From: an uncultured Ruminococcus sp. | GTDB lineage: Bacteria; Bacillota; Clostridia; Oscillospirales; Ruminococcaceae | DNA: 14,440 nt | Assembly: GCA_937910385.1 (NCBI GenBank) | Contig: CALEPT010000255.1 | Coordinates: forward strand, 1-14,440 | Reading direction: 5' to 3' | Part shown: in pieces, positions 6,352 through 14,440 of the stretch | How positions within the stretch are numbered: position 1 is the stretch's first letter | Layout: each line of letters begins with the position of its first letter | Made by a program: the position numbers and the translations under genes | The notes under the pieces: model-generated | What the model was told of the DNA's origin: nothing | Seen by the model: only the letters and a program-made list of their open reading frames with translations | Database searches by the model: none

Positions 6352-7092
6352 ATGGCGTTATTCGGTAAAAAGGAAAAGGAAGAGCTTGCGCTGCCTGAGG
6401 TACTGCCGCAGCATGTGGGCTTTATAATGGACGGTAACGGCAGATGGGCAAAGAAGCGCGGACTGCCCCGTTCGTTCGGGCACCGCGAGGGTGCTAAGAA
6501 TTTCAAGAAGATAGTACGCTACTGCAAGGATATCGGCTTGAAAAACATCTCGTTCTATGCGTTTTCGACGGAGAACTGGCAGCGCCCTGACGATGAAGTC
6601 AATACGATAATGGAGCTTTTCCGCGACTACATCGTGGACGTTCGCAACTTCCTCAGCGAGAACACAAGAATGATATTCCTCGGCGACAAATCGGCGTTTG
6701 ACGATGACTTACAGGAAAAGATGATACGCCTCGAAGAGGACACCGCTCACTACACTGAGATGAACCTCATGATGGCGGTCAATTACGGCGGCAGAGACGA
6801 GCTCGCTCATGCGGCGAGGCTCCTTGCGCAAAAGGCTGTAAACGGCGAGATACGCCCCGAGGACATCACTGAGCAGTCCATAGCCGATAACCTGTATACA
6901 GCCGGACTTCCCGACGTTGACCTTGTTATCCGCCCAAGCGGCGAGCTGCGGCTTTCCAACTACCTGATCTGGCAGTGTGCCTATGCGGAATACTACTTTA
7001 CGGATATTCTCTGGCCTGACTTCACTCCGGAGGAGCTTGACAAGGCACTTATCGAGTTCGGCAGACGTCAGCGCCGCTTCGGAGGTGTGTGA
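6352..7092 (+). CDS. uppS: Undecaprenyl diphosphate synthase (cis-prenyltransferase)
   Basis: 246 residues, normal length. It condenses isopentenyl diphosphate units with farnesyl diphosphate to form C55 undecaprenyl diphosphate, the lipid carrier for peptidoglycan and other envelope polymers. Seen: H21-V-G-F-I-M-D27-G-N-G-R-W32 with the Mg2+-binding Asp27; the F42-G-H-R-E46 region; F71-S-T-E-N-W76; and R194-P-S-G-E-L-R200-L-S202-N, where R194, R200 and S202 bind substrate, followed by W-P-D-F. The ribosome binding site is poor: GGTGAG (6344-6349) lies only two bases before ATG, so translation is probably coupled to frr, nine bases upstream. The stop codon directly abuts the start codon of cdsA. 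The pathway link to dxr and ispG in the same operon is direct, since those make its precursors. Confidence 0.97.
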   Translation: MALFGKKEKEELALPEVLPQHVGFIMDGNGRWAKKRGLPRSFGHREGAKNFKKIVRYCKDIGLKNISFYAFSTENWQRPDDEVNTIMELFRDYIVDVRNFLSENTRMIFLGDKSAFDDDLQEKMIRLEEDTAHYTEMNLMMAVNYGGRDELAHAARLLAQKAVNGEIRPEDITEQSIADNLYTAGLPDVDLVIRPSGELRLSNYLIWQCAYAEYYFTDILWPDFTPEELDKALIEFGRRQRRFGGV

Positions 7093-7965
7093 ATGCTTAC
7101 GAGGATAATCTCGGGTGTGGTCGGCGTAGCTATACTCGTCGGTGTGCTGTTTTTTCATGACACGATAGTTCTCACGATAGCGGTCGCGGCGATGATAGCG
7201 ATAATGCTTTACGAACTGCTGCGCGCAGTCAAGCTGGAGAAGAATATCCCCATACTCATTGCGGCGGAGCTCTGCGGCATTTCTATGCCGTTTATTTACA
7301 ACAATTTCTACTATCTTCCCGACAGTATCATTGGCGGAGCTGACTTCACAAAAATCGACGGCAGGATGTCTGTTATTGCTTTTGTCGTGACTCTTGCTGC
7401 GGCGTTCGTCATATTCATAACGTGGCTCAGACACCACAAGGAGCTGCGCTACGAGCAGATATTCTTCGCACTCGCGGTAATGGTGCTCGTTCCGCAGGCG
7501 ATGAGCTGCATCGTTCGCATTGACCGAATGGATAGTGAGAACGGACTGTTCCTGCTTGTCATGGGACTTTGCGGAGCATGGATAGCCGACACAGGAGCCT
7601 ACTTCACGGGCGTTGCGCTCGGCAAGCACAAGCTCTGCCCGGAGATAAGCCCGAAAAAGACTATAGAAGGATTCGTCGGCGGTATTGTCGTGACGGGTAT
7701 CGTTTTCACGGCAGCGTTCACGATATACTTCGGCAAGGTGCAGATAGTACCCATGCTGCTTGAATTTGTCATGGGAGCGGTCTGCGCGGTCATCGGAACG
7801 GTTGGAGACCTTTCCGCCTCAATGGTGAAGCGTCAGATAGGCTTCAAGGACTATGGAAAGATAATGCCCGGACACGGCGGAATGATGGATCGCTTTGATA
7901 GTGTTCTTTTCGTGCTGCCCACGTTCTATGTTATGACGGAGCTGCTGAAGCTTTTGGATCATTAA
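7093..7965 (+). CDS. cdsA: Phosphatidate cytidylyltransferase (CDP-diglyceride synthase)
   Basis: 290 residues, hydrophobic along most of its length with several membrane segments. It makes CDP-diacylglycerol from phosphatidic acid and CTP, the branch point for phosphatidylglycerol and other phospholipids. The C-terminal family signature is complete: S243-x2-K-R247, K252-D253, P259-G-H-G-G263, and D266-R-x-D269. The start ATG follows the uppS stop with no gap, and the ribosome binding site GGAGGTG (7081-7087) lies inside the end of uppS, five bases before ATG, so the two are likely translated in a coupled way. A 93-base spacer follows it. Confidence 0.96.
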   Translation: MLTRIISGVVGVAILVGVLFFHDTIVLTIAVAAMIAIMLYELLRAVKLEKNIPILIAAELCGISMPFIYNNFYYLPDSIIGGADFTKIDGRMSVIAFVVTLAAAFVIFITWLRHHKELRYEQIFFALAVMVLVPQAMSCIVRIDRMDSENGLFLLVMGLCGAWIADTGAYFTGVALGKHKLCPEISPKKTIEGFVGGIVVTGIVFTAAFTIYFGKVQIVPMLLEFVMGAVCAVIGTVGDLSASMVKRQIGFKDYGKIMPGHGGMMDRFDSVLFVLPTFYVMTELLKLLDH

Positions 7966-7970
7966 TACCC

Positions 7971-8012
7971 TGAAAGGAGACTAATCGCGTTCAAGGCGGA
8001 TAGTCCCTTTCG
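7971..8012 (+). other. Long bulged hairpin in the cdsA-dxr spacer
   Basis: The 5' arm GAAAGG(A)GACTA(A)TC(G)CG (7972-7989) pairs with 7997-8011 as a stem of 15 base pairs broken only by three single bulged bases, all on the 5' arm, with a 7-base loop; a T-G pair can extend it by one. The 5' arm includes a perfect-looking ribosome binding site (AAAGGAGA, 7973-7980) with no start codon at a usable distance. No T run follows, so it is not a typical terminator. It could be an RNA stability or processing element, or a decayed gene start. Confidence 0.4.
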
Positions 8013-8058
8013 CATTTTATGAAATAGATCAACATACAATACAAAGGTGGAAATAATA

Positions 8059-9213
8059 ATGAATAAAACTGTTTCCGTGCTCGGGTCTACGGGCTCTATC
8101 GGGACTCAGGCACTTGAGGTCTGCGAAAAGCACGGCTTGAAGGTGGCTGCCCTCGCGGCACATAGCAGCGTTGACATGCTCGAAGCACAGGCAAGGAAAT
8201 TCAAGCCGTCGGTTGTATGCATTTATAATGAGGACAAATACACCGAGCTCCGCGGTCGCCTTGCCGATACGGGCATAAGGGTTCTCTGCGGCATGGAGGG
8301 ACTTTGCGAAATTGCCGCAATGCAGGAGACTGATATCGTCCTCAACTCCGTTGTCGGCATGGTGGGACTTCTTCCCACGCTGACCGCGATAAATGCGGGC
8401 AAGGACATCGCTCTTGCCAACAAGGAGACCCTTGTTGCAGGCGGAGAACTGGTAATGTCCCTCGCAGCCGAAAAGGGAGTTAAGATATATCCCGTTGACA
8501 GCGAGCATTCGGCGATATTCCAGTGCTTGCAGGGCAACAAGCGCGAGCAGCTCAGTAAGGTCATACTCACAGCCTCCGGCGGACCATTTTTCGGCAATAC
8601 CTATGACGAGCTCCGCTCCGTCACAAAGGAACAGGCGCTCCATCACCCCAACTGGGACATGGGAAACAAGATAACAATAGACTCCGCTACCCTAATGAAC
8701 AAGGGACTTGAATTTATCGAGGCAAAGTGGCTGTTCGACCTTGAACCCGAGCAGATAGAGATAGTTGTTCACCGCCAGAGCGTCGTTCATTCGGCAGTCG
8801 AGTACAACGACTACTCGGTCATCGCGCAGCTCGGAGTTCCCGATATGAAGATACCGATACAGTACGCGCTGCTCTACCCGAACCGCGTGGAGTGTCCCAC
8901 AGGGCGGCTCTCTCTGACGGATTACGGCAGCCTCACCTTTGAAAAACCTGACATTGAAACGTTTAAGTGCCTATCGGCGGCAATAGAGGCGATAAAGCGC
9001 GGCGGAGCGTATCCATGCCTTGTGAACTCCGCGAACGAGGAGGCTGTAAAGGCGTTCCTTGGTGATGAGATAGACTTCATTCAGATAGGGGAAATAGTTT
9101 CCGCTGTGCTCGATACGTTCGAGCCATCGCAGATAACCTCCTATGAGGACGTGATGAAGGCAGATACTGCTGCAAGAGCTTACGTCAGGGAGCGTATCGG
9201 CAAGAAAGGATAA
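8059..9213 (+). CDS. dxr: 1-deoxy-D-xylulose-5-phosphate reductoisomerase
   Basis: 384 residues, normal length. It converts DXP to 2-C-methyl-D-erythritol 4-phosphate with NADPH, the committed step of the MEP isoprenoid pathway. Seen: NADPH-binding G9-S-T-G-S-I-G15; the N-K-E-T-L segment; metal ligands D147 and E149 in V-D-S-E-H-S; the A-S-G-G-P-F loop; and N214-K215-G-L-E218 with the third metal ligand E218. ATG 8059 is chosen over an in-frame GTG at 8047 because AAAGGTGG (8043-8050) lies eight bases before the ATG and would overlap the GTG. It ends seven bases before rseP, and its last codons contain the ribosome binding site of that gene. Confidence 0.97.
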   Translation: MNKTVSVLGSTGSIGTQALEVCEKHGLKVAALAAHSSVDMLEAQARKFKPSVVCIYNEDKYTELRGRLADTGIRVLCGMEGLCEIAAMQETDIVLNSVVGMVGLLPTLTAINAGKDIALANKETLVAGGELVMSLAAEKGVKIYPVDSEHSAIFQCLQGNKREQLSKVILTASGGPFFGNTYDELRSVTKEQALHHPNWDMGNKITIDSATLMNKGLEFIEAKWLFDLEPEQIEIVVHRQSVVHSAVEYNDYSVIAQLGVPDMKIPIQYALLYPNRVECPTGRLSLTDYGSLTFEKPDIETFKCLSAAIEAIKRGGAYPCLVNSANEEAVKAFLGDEIDFIQIGEIVSAVLDTFEPSQITSYEDVMKADTAARAYVRERIGKKG

Positions 9214-9220
9214 TTCTTAA

Positions 9221-10276
9221 ATGGGTATAATCATTGCGATAATCATTTTTGGCATTATAGTGACCGTTCATGAATTCGGGCACTTTATCTGCGCAAAGCT
9301 CATCGGGATAAAGGTGATAGAGTTCTCGGTCGGCATGGGTCCGAAGCTGCTTCAGAAGAAAAAGGGCGAGACCTCCTATTCTCTGCGGCTTCTGCCCGTC
9401 GGAGGCTACTGTGCAATGGAAGAGGACATCGAGAGCGACGACCCGCGTAATTTCCGCAAGGCAAAGCTCTGGAAGCGTGTTATCGTCCTTGCGGCAGGTG
9501 CGTTCAACAATTTTATCCTCGGTTTTATCATGGTCGTGGTACTGATATGCACCCTCGACGGAGTCCCCACGACCGTAATTTCGGGCTTCCGCGGAGTCAG
9601 GGAGGATAACGGCGATGTTACCTACTATGCGGAGAGCTATGATTCCGGGCTTCGCCATGACGACAAGATAATCAGAATGGGCGGCACTCGCGTTTACAGC
9701 AATCTTGACATCGATTTCATTCTTTCATCGGGCAGTACCGACACCTACGATGTGGTAGTCATCAGAAACGGCGAAAAGCTTGAGATACCGCAGGTAAAAT
9801 TCGGCGATAAGATGTACGGGGGGGTGTTCGATTTCGGGGTCGTATACAAGGACAAAACACCCCTGACAGTCATAAAGGGGTCAGGCGAGATATTCATGTC
9901 CATGACCCATATCGTGGGACTTTCCCTCAAGCAGCTCGTCAGTGGCAAGATCAGCAAGGATGACGTTTCGGGACCTGTAGGCGTTGTCTCCGCAATAAGC
10001 GAGACCGCCAAGGAAAGCAATGGCTTGCACGAGGCAGTTTCGAGCATTGCTTACATGACTGCGCTCATTTCGATAAATGTAGGCATTTTCAATCTGCTTC
10101 CTATCCCGGGGCTCGACGGCGGAAGACTGCTTTTCTGTCTTATCGAATTTATTCGCAGAAAGCCCGTAAAGCCCGAGCACGAGGGATATGTTCACCTTGT
10201 GGGAATGGTGCTTCTGTTTGGCATAATGATATTCGCCACATATAACGATATAGTCCGTCTTGTGACGGGCGGATAG
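9221..10276 (+). CDS. rseP: Site-2 intramembrane metalloprotease (RseP/RasP family)
   Basis: 351 residues. It is a membrane zinc protease that cleaves transmembrane segments, for example of anti-sigma factors and leftover signal peptides. Seen: an N-terminal membrane helix with the zinc motif H17-E-F-G-H21; a PDZ-like domain at about 110-195; and the second catalytic motif N291-L-L-P-I-P-G-L-D299-G-G301, where D299 is the third zinc ligand, followed by C-terminal hydrophobic segments. The ribosome binding site AAGAAAGGA (9202-9210) is inside the end of dxr, ten bases before ATG. Placement between dxr and ispG is the usual clostridial order. The actual substrates cannot be told from this window; rasP would be an alternative symbol. 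Confidence 0.94.
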   Translation: MGIIIAIIIFGIIVTVHEFGHFICAKLIGIKVIEFSVGMGPKLLQKKKGETSYSLRLLPVGGYCAMEEDIESDDPRNFRKAKLWKRVIVLAAGAFNNFILGFIMVVVLICTLDGVPTTVISGFRGVREDNGDVTYYAESYDSGLRHDDKIIRMGGTRVYSNLDIDFILSSGSTDTYDVVVIRNGEKLEIPQVKFGDKMYGGVFDFGVVYKDKTPLTVIKGSGEIFMSMTHIVGLSLKQLVSGKISKDDVSGPVGVVSAISETAKESNGLHEAVSSIAYMTALISINVGIFNLLPIPGLDGGRLLFCLIEFIRRKPVKPEHEGYVHLVGMVLLFGIMIFATYNDIVRLVTGG

Positions 10277-10318
10277 CGGCGATTTCGTGACTTGAAGTAA
10301 ATAAAAGGAGTATCACTT

Positions 10319-11356
10319 ATGAGAAACGTAAAACCTGTCAGAGTCGGGGACTGCGTCCTCGACGGAAAGCACATATATATACAGTCAATGCTGAACGTGC
10401 GCTCGGACGACATTGAGGGCAGCGTCAGGCAGGCGGTCGGGCTCGAAGCAGCGGGCTGCGAGATAATTCGCGCGGCTATCCCGAACATGGAGGCTGTAAG
10501 GCTCATTCCCGCCATCAAGGAGGCGGTGAAGATACCGCTGGTTGCGGATATCCACTTCGACTACAAGCTTGCGCTCGAGGCTGCGGCTGCGGGAGTTGAC
10601 AAGATACGAATAAATCCCGGGAATATCGGCGGAATGGACAGGGTAAAGCAGGTCGTTGAGGCTTGCCGCGCGAGAAGCCTGCCCATACGTATCGGTGTGA
10701 ATTCGGGCTCTCTTGAAAAGGAGCTTCTTGCGAAGTACGGCTCTCCGACTCCCGAAGCTCTTGTCGAGAGCGCAATGAACCACGCGGCAATGCTGGAGCA
10801 TTTCGACTTTGACGATATTGTTATTTCCATAAAATCCTCTGACGTAAATAAGATGATAGCTTCCTACAGACTTGCGGCGGAGCGCTGTAATTATCCGCTC
10901 CACCTCGGAGTCACCGAGGCGGGCACGGAGAGAATGGGACTTATAAAGTCCGCTGTCGGCATAGGCTCACTGCTCTGCGACGGCATCGGCGAGACGATAC
11001 GTGTTTCTCTCACCGACGACCCCGTCCGCGAAATAGAGGCTGCAAAGGATATCCTGCGCTGTATCGGCAGGAGGGGCGGAGTGCGGCTCGTTTCATGTCC
11101 TACCTGCGGAAGAACAAGAATAGACCTCATCGGTACGGCTAAAAAGGTCGAGGAGGCAGTAAAGGACCTCGAAAAGGATATTACAGTTGCCGTAATGGGC
11201 TGTATCGTTAACGGTCCCGGCGAGGCGCGTGAGGCTGACGTAGGCATCGCGGGCGGAGACGGCTGCGCGATAATCTTCAAAAAGGACGGCAGCCAGCGAA
11301 AGATCAGGGAGGAGGACATTGTCCCCGAGCTTCTTGCAGAGGTGGACAAGCTTTAA
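10319..11356 (+). CDS. ispG: 4-hydroxy-3-methylbut-2-enyl diphosphate synthase (IspG/GcpE)
   Basis: 345 residues, the short bacterial form. It reductively opens 2-C-methyl-D-erythritol 2,4-cyclodiphosphate to HMBPP, the next-to-last step of the MEP pathway, using a 4Fe-4S cluster. Seen: a TIM-barrel N-terminal part with conserved V-A-D-I-H-F, and the cluster ligands C260-P-T-C263, C295 and E302 (in C-I-V-N-G-P-G-E). The ribosome binding site AAAAGGAG (10303-10310) is eight bases before ATG. It needs a reductant such as flavodoxin or ferredoxin, not encoded here. Its stop codon is three bases before the polC start. Confidence 0.97.
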   Translation: MRNVKPVRVGDCVLDGKHIYIQSMLNVRSDDIEGSVRQAVGLEAAGCEIIRAAIPNMEAVRLIPAIKEAVKIPLVADIHFDYKLALEAAAAGVDKIRINPGNIGGMDRVKQVVEACRARSLPIRIGVNSGSLEKELLAKYGSPTPEALVESAMNHAAMLEHFDFDDIVISIKSSDVNKMIASYRLAAERCNYPLHLGVTEAGTERMGLIKSAVGIGSLLCDGIGETIRVSLTDDPVREIEAAKDILRCIGRRGGVRLVSCPTCGRTRIDLIGTAKKVEEAVKDLEKDITVAVMGCIVNGPGEAREADVGIAGGDGCAIIFKKDGSQRKIREEDIVPELLAEVDKL

Positions 11357-11359
11357 TAA

Positions 11360-14300
11360 ATGAACATAAATTTAGCTGAATTTCTGAGCGAATATGGGGC
11401 GGAGCTTCCCGACAGCGTCAGGAGCGGTGAGATATTCAAGCTTACATATTCCGAAAAGCTTGACAGCATAAGCTTTTTTGCAAATTTTTCCGATCTTGTT
11501 CCTGCGGACGATATTTTTTCTTTTGAAAAGACTGTATCCGAAGCTCTTAAGGTCGACAGGATAAGGCTGAACTGCCGCTATTCCTCGGACTTTTCTATGG
11601 ACTTTTTCGGTGAGATAATAAAGCTCATGCGAAGGGACGTTCCTGTTGTTAACGGCTTTTTAGAGGACGCAGAGGTCACTTTATCAGGCGATTGCATAAA
11701 TATCAGGATAGTACATGGAGGACTTGATCTCCTTGTTAAGAATGATTTCTGCGGCAAGCTTTCACAGTGCATTTATAATATGTTCTCACGCAGACTCACA
11801 GTAAAGCTCGATGGTGATAATTCCGTATCCTCTGACGATTTTGACAATATGATAACACAGCTCGAGGCGGAGCTTCCAGACTACAGCGATCAGCTCGTGC
11901 CTGAAAAGTCCAAAGAGCAGATTCTTGAGGAGGCGCGTCAGGCGGCAGTTCCGACTGCTGTGGTGGATATATCGGCGCTCGATAAGGGATTTGATCCTTC
12001 GTCTGCGGAGATAATCAAGGGCAAGGCTATACGTGAAAAGCCCGTTTCGATATGTGATGCGGTCATGAGACTCGGCGAGAAGCTCGTCTTAGTCGGCGAT
12101 GTTTTCGCAAGCGAGATAAAGGAGCTGCGCAATGAAAAGACTGTTGCGACCTTTGATATCACAGATTACAGCGGTTCGCTGAAGGTGAAGATCTTCGCTG
12201 CAAATAAAGAGATAGAGGATATGAAGCTGAGCTCGATCAAAAAGGGGGCTACCCTGCTCGTATCCGGCAAAATAGATTACGATTCCTATGCAAGGGATAT
12301 CGTTATAACTCCATACTCGCTCATCAAGGTAAAGCGCATACCCAAAATGGACAATTATCCGGAAAAGCGCGTCGAGCTTCATTGTCATACAAATATGTCC
12401 GCAATGGACGCAGTTACCGATCCGGTCACTATCATCAACAGAGCCGCGCAGTGGGGACATCAGGCAATAGCTATTACCGACCACGGCTGCGTACAGGCGT
12501 TCCCCGACTGTATGTACAATATGCCCAAGGACTTCAAGGTCATTTACGGCTGCGAGGCGTATGTCGTAAACGATATGGACAGACAGCTTATTCTTAAGAA
12601 GCCTGATACACGCAGCATAAACGACGAGATAATAATTTTTGACGTAGAGACGACCGGTCTTAGCTTTTCCGCAGACCGCCTTACCGAGATAGGTGCTGTA
12701 AAGCTGAAAAATATGCAGGTAGTGGACAGCTTCAATACGAAGGTCAACCCCGGAAAGCATATCCCTGAAAAGATAACCGAGCTGACCGGTATCAGCGATG
12801 AGGACGTAAAAAATGCTCCGCCGGAGGACGAAGCTGTGCGTATGTTCATGGAATTCTGCGGAGAGTATCCTGTACTGGCGGCTCACAATGCGAATTTCGA
12901 TACGACATTTATCAACGAGGTGTGCAAGAGGCATAATATTAAATTTGAATATAACTGGATAGATACGCTCATTCTCTGTCAGGCGATGCTCCCCGAAATG
13001 GGACGCCATAAGCTGAATTTAGTAGCAAAGAATCTCAAGCTCGGCAAGTTCGATCACCACAGAGCATCTGACGACGCTCTTATGCTTGCAAAAATATACA
13101 TAGAGCTCATAGGCAGGCTCGTCAGTGAAAAGGATCTTAAGACCCTCGATGAGATAAACTTCAAGGCGGGCGAAATAGATGTCAAGAAGCTCAAAAGCTA
13201 TCATCAGATAATACTTGTCCGCAATCAGGCAGGACTAAAGAATCTATACAAACTTGTATCATACAGCAACCTGAATTACTTTTACAAAAAACCTCTTATC
13301 CCAAAGTCTGTTTTGCAGGCGCATCGTGAAGGACTTATCTTTGGAAGTGCTTGTGAAGCCGGTGAGCTATTTCAGGCTATGATCAACAAGGCTCCCGAGA
13401 AGGAGCTTGAACGGTTGGCAGGATTCTATGATTACCTTGAAATACAGCCCATATGCAACAATGAATTTATGGTGCGCGAGGGTACTGCGGAAAACGACGA
13501 AGAGCTTCGCGAGCTCAATCGCCGTATTGTTGCGCTCGGCGATAAGCTTGGCATACCTGTATGCGCTACCTGCGATGTACACTTCCTTGACCCTAAGGAC
13601 GCTATATACCGCAAGATAATCCTGGCGAGCATGGGCTTTAAGGATTCGGAGAATCAAGCTCCGCTTTACCTGCGCACGACGGAGGAAATGCTCGGCGAAT
13701 TCGAGTATCTTGGCGCGGACAAGGCGAGAGAGGTCGTTATAACAAATACTAACATGATAGCCGATATGGTAGAGGTCGTGCGTCCGATACCAAAGGGAAC
13801 GTTTACTCCCACTATCGAGGGCGCCGAGGAGGAGCTTACGCGCATAACCAATGAAAGAGCGCGTGAGATCTACGGCGATCCGCTGCCAGAGCTTGTGGAA
13901 AAGCGCCTGAACAGAGAGCTTTCCTCGATCATCAAGCACGGCTTTTCTGTGCTGTATATCATCGCTCAGAAGCTTGTGTGGAATTCGGTCGAGAATGGCT
14001 ATCTCGTCGGTTCGAGAGGTTCGGTAGGATCTTCGTTCGTTGCCTCTATGGCAGGTATATCCGAGGTAAATCCTCTGCCGCCGCACTATCTCTGTCCGAA
14101 ATGCCATTATGTTGATTTTGATTCCGATTATGTAAAAAGCTTTTCAGGCAGATCTGGATGTGATATGGAGGACCGAATATGCCCTGTATGCGGCTCGAAG
14201 CTTCGAAAAGAGGGGCATGATATTCCTTTTGAGACATTCATGGGATTCAAGGGCGATAAGGAGCCTGATATAGACCTTAACTTCTCGGGAGAGTATCAGG

Positions 14301-14440
14301 GCTCAGCCCATAAATACACAGAGGTATTGTTCGGTGAGGGGCACGCCTTTAGAGCGGGTACTGTCGGTACTGTGGCTGAGAAGACAGCCTATGGATACGT
14401 TCTCGGTTACTATGAGGAGCTTGAGAGAGAGAGAATCTTC
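11360..14440 (+). CDS. polC: DNA polymerase III, PolC-type alpha subunit (5' part)
   Basis: 1027 codons are visible and the frame runs open to the window end; the full protein in Gram-positive bacteria is about 1400-1500 residues. This is the main replicative polymerase of low-GC Gram-positives. Domains in order: N-terminal domain (1-about 220); OB fold (about 225-330); PHP domain starting with H341-C-H343; an inserted DEDDh proofreading exonuclease (about 424-585) with D428-x-E430, N510-x2-F-D514 and H566-x4-D571; the rest of the PHP domain; then the polymerase core with G-S-R-G-S-V-G-S, a zinc-binding set C912-P-K-C915 and C941-P-V-C944, and the catalytic pair D970-x-D972 in P-D-I-D-L-N-F. 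The ATG at 11360 follows ispG by three bases. The nearest ribosome binding site, GAGGTGG (11339-11345), is 14 bases away, so coupled translation is likely. The fingers and C-terminal parts lie beyond the window. Confidence 0.97.
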   Translation, partial: MNINLAEFLSEYGAELPDSVRSGEIFKLTYSEKLDSISFFANFSDLVPADDIFSFEKTVSEALKVDRIRLNCRYSSDFSMDFFGEIIKLMRRDVPVVNGFLEDAEVTLSGDCINIRIVHGGLDLLVKNDFCGKLSQCIYNMFSRRLTVKLDGDNSVSSDDFDNMITQLEAELPDYSDQLVPEKSKEQILEEARQAAVPTAVVDISALDKGFDPSSAEIIKGKAIREKPVSICDAVMRLGEKLVLVGDVFASEIKELRNEKTVATFDITDYSGSLKVKIFAANKEIEDMKLSSIKKGATLLVSGKIDYDSYARDIVITPYSLIKVKRIPKMDNYPEKRVELHCHTNMSAMDAVTDPVTIINRAAQWGHQAIAITDHGCVQAFPDCMYNMPKDFKVIYGCEAYVVNDMDRQLILKKPDTRSINDEIIIFDVETTGLSFSADRLTEIGAVKLKNMQVVDSFNTKVNPGKHIPEKITELTGISDEDVKNAPPEDEAVRMFMEFCGEYPVLAAHNANFDTTFINEVCKRHNIKFEYNWIDTLILCQAMLPEMGRHKLNLVAKNLKLGKFDHHRASDDALMLAKIYIELIGRLVSEKDLKTLDEINFKAGEIDVKKLKSYHQIILVRNQAGLKNLYKLVSYSNLNYFYKKPLIPKSVLQAHREGLIFGSACEAGELFQAMINKAPEKELERLAGFYDYLEIQPICNNEFMVREGTAENDEELRELNRRIVALGDKLGIPVCATCDVHFLDPKDAIYRKIILASMGFKDSENQAPLYLRTTEEMLGEFEYLGADKAREVVITNTNMIADMVEVVRPIPKGTFTPTIEGAEEELTRITNERAREIYGDPLPELVEKRLNRELSSIIKHGFSVLYIIAQKLVWNSVENGYLVGSRGSVGSSFVASMAGISEVNPLPPHYLCPKCHYVDFDSDYVKSFSGRSGCDMEDRICPVCGSKLRKEGHDIPFETFMGFKGDKEPDIDLNFSGEYQGSAHKYTEVLFGEGHAFRAGTVGTVAEKTAYGYVLGYYEELERERIF

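Noticed and set aside
6709..7629. 306-codon ORF on the minus strand over uppS and cdsA
   Set aside because: It is antisense to two genes with complete family motifs and has a low-complexity, arginine- and histidine-rich translation typical of shadow frames.
12089..13009. 306-codon ORF on the minus strand within polC
   Set aside because: It is antisense to the OB, PHP and exonuclease domains of polC, which are intact in the sense frame.

Overview
This window looks like chromosome of a Gram-positive anaerobe of the class Clostridia, probably a Ruminococcus-like member of the Oscillospiraceae. The reasons are a Gram-positive PolC-type replicative polymerase, the gene order pyrH-frr-uppS-cdsA-dxr-rseP-ispG-polC, strong AGGAGG-type ribosome binding sites, and AT-rich sigma-A promoters beside moderately GC-rich genes. 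The genus is an inference.

Left part (1-3374): a visibly AT-rich two-gene unit with its own promoter (TATAAT with extended -10) and a perfect 13-bp stem terminator behind it. Gene 1 is a DEDDh (DnaQ-like) 3'-5' exonuclease domain followed by a lysine-rich linker and a small C-terminal domain. Gene 2 is a compact superfamily 1 (UvrD-like) helicase fused to a RecB/Cas4-like PD-(D/E)XK nuclease domain, and it ends in the same kind of small domain. That shared domain looks like the PcrA/UvrD C-terminal Tudor domain (G-x-x-V/I-x-H-x-x-x/F-G-x-G-x-V/I). The composition differs sharply from the rest of the window, so the pair looks like an acquired accessory module, possibly for DNA repair or anti-phage defence. 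I cannot match it to a named system and it is the best candidate here for something undescribed.

Middle part (3375-4679): on the minus strand lie plsY (acyl-phosphate:glycerol-3-phosphate acyltransferase) and, upstream of it, two tandem serine tRNAs (UGA, then GCU). Both tRNAs have encoded CCA ends, a near-consensus promoter (TTGACT-17-TATAAT) and a strong intrinsic terminator. A divergent promoter (TTTACA-17-TAAAAT) starts the plus-strand operon.

Right part (4680-14440): one long co-directional housekeeping cluster. It holds UMP kinase (pyrH), a 41-residue small ORF, ribosome recycling factor (frr), undecaprenyl diphosphate synthase (uppS), CDP-diglyceride synthase (cdsA), DXP reductoisomerase (dxr), a site-2 metalloprotease (rseP), HMBPP synthase (ispG) and the first 1027 codons of polC, which runs off the window. 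dxr and ispG are two steps of the MEP isoprenoid pathway. uppS uses its products to make the cell-wall lipid carrier, and cdsA (with plsY across the divergent promoter) feeds phospholipid synthesis. The pyrH-frr spacer is unusually long and holds the small ORF plus what may be a 32-codon remnant of a phage-type gene. The cdsA-dxr spacer can fold into a long bulged hairpin.
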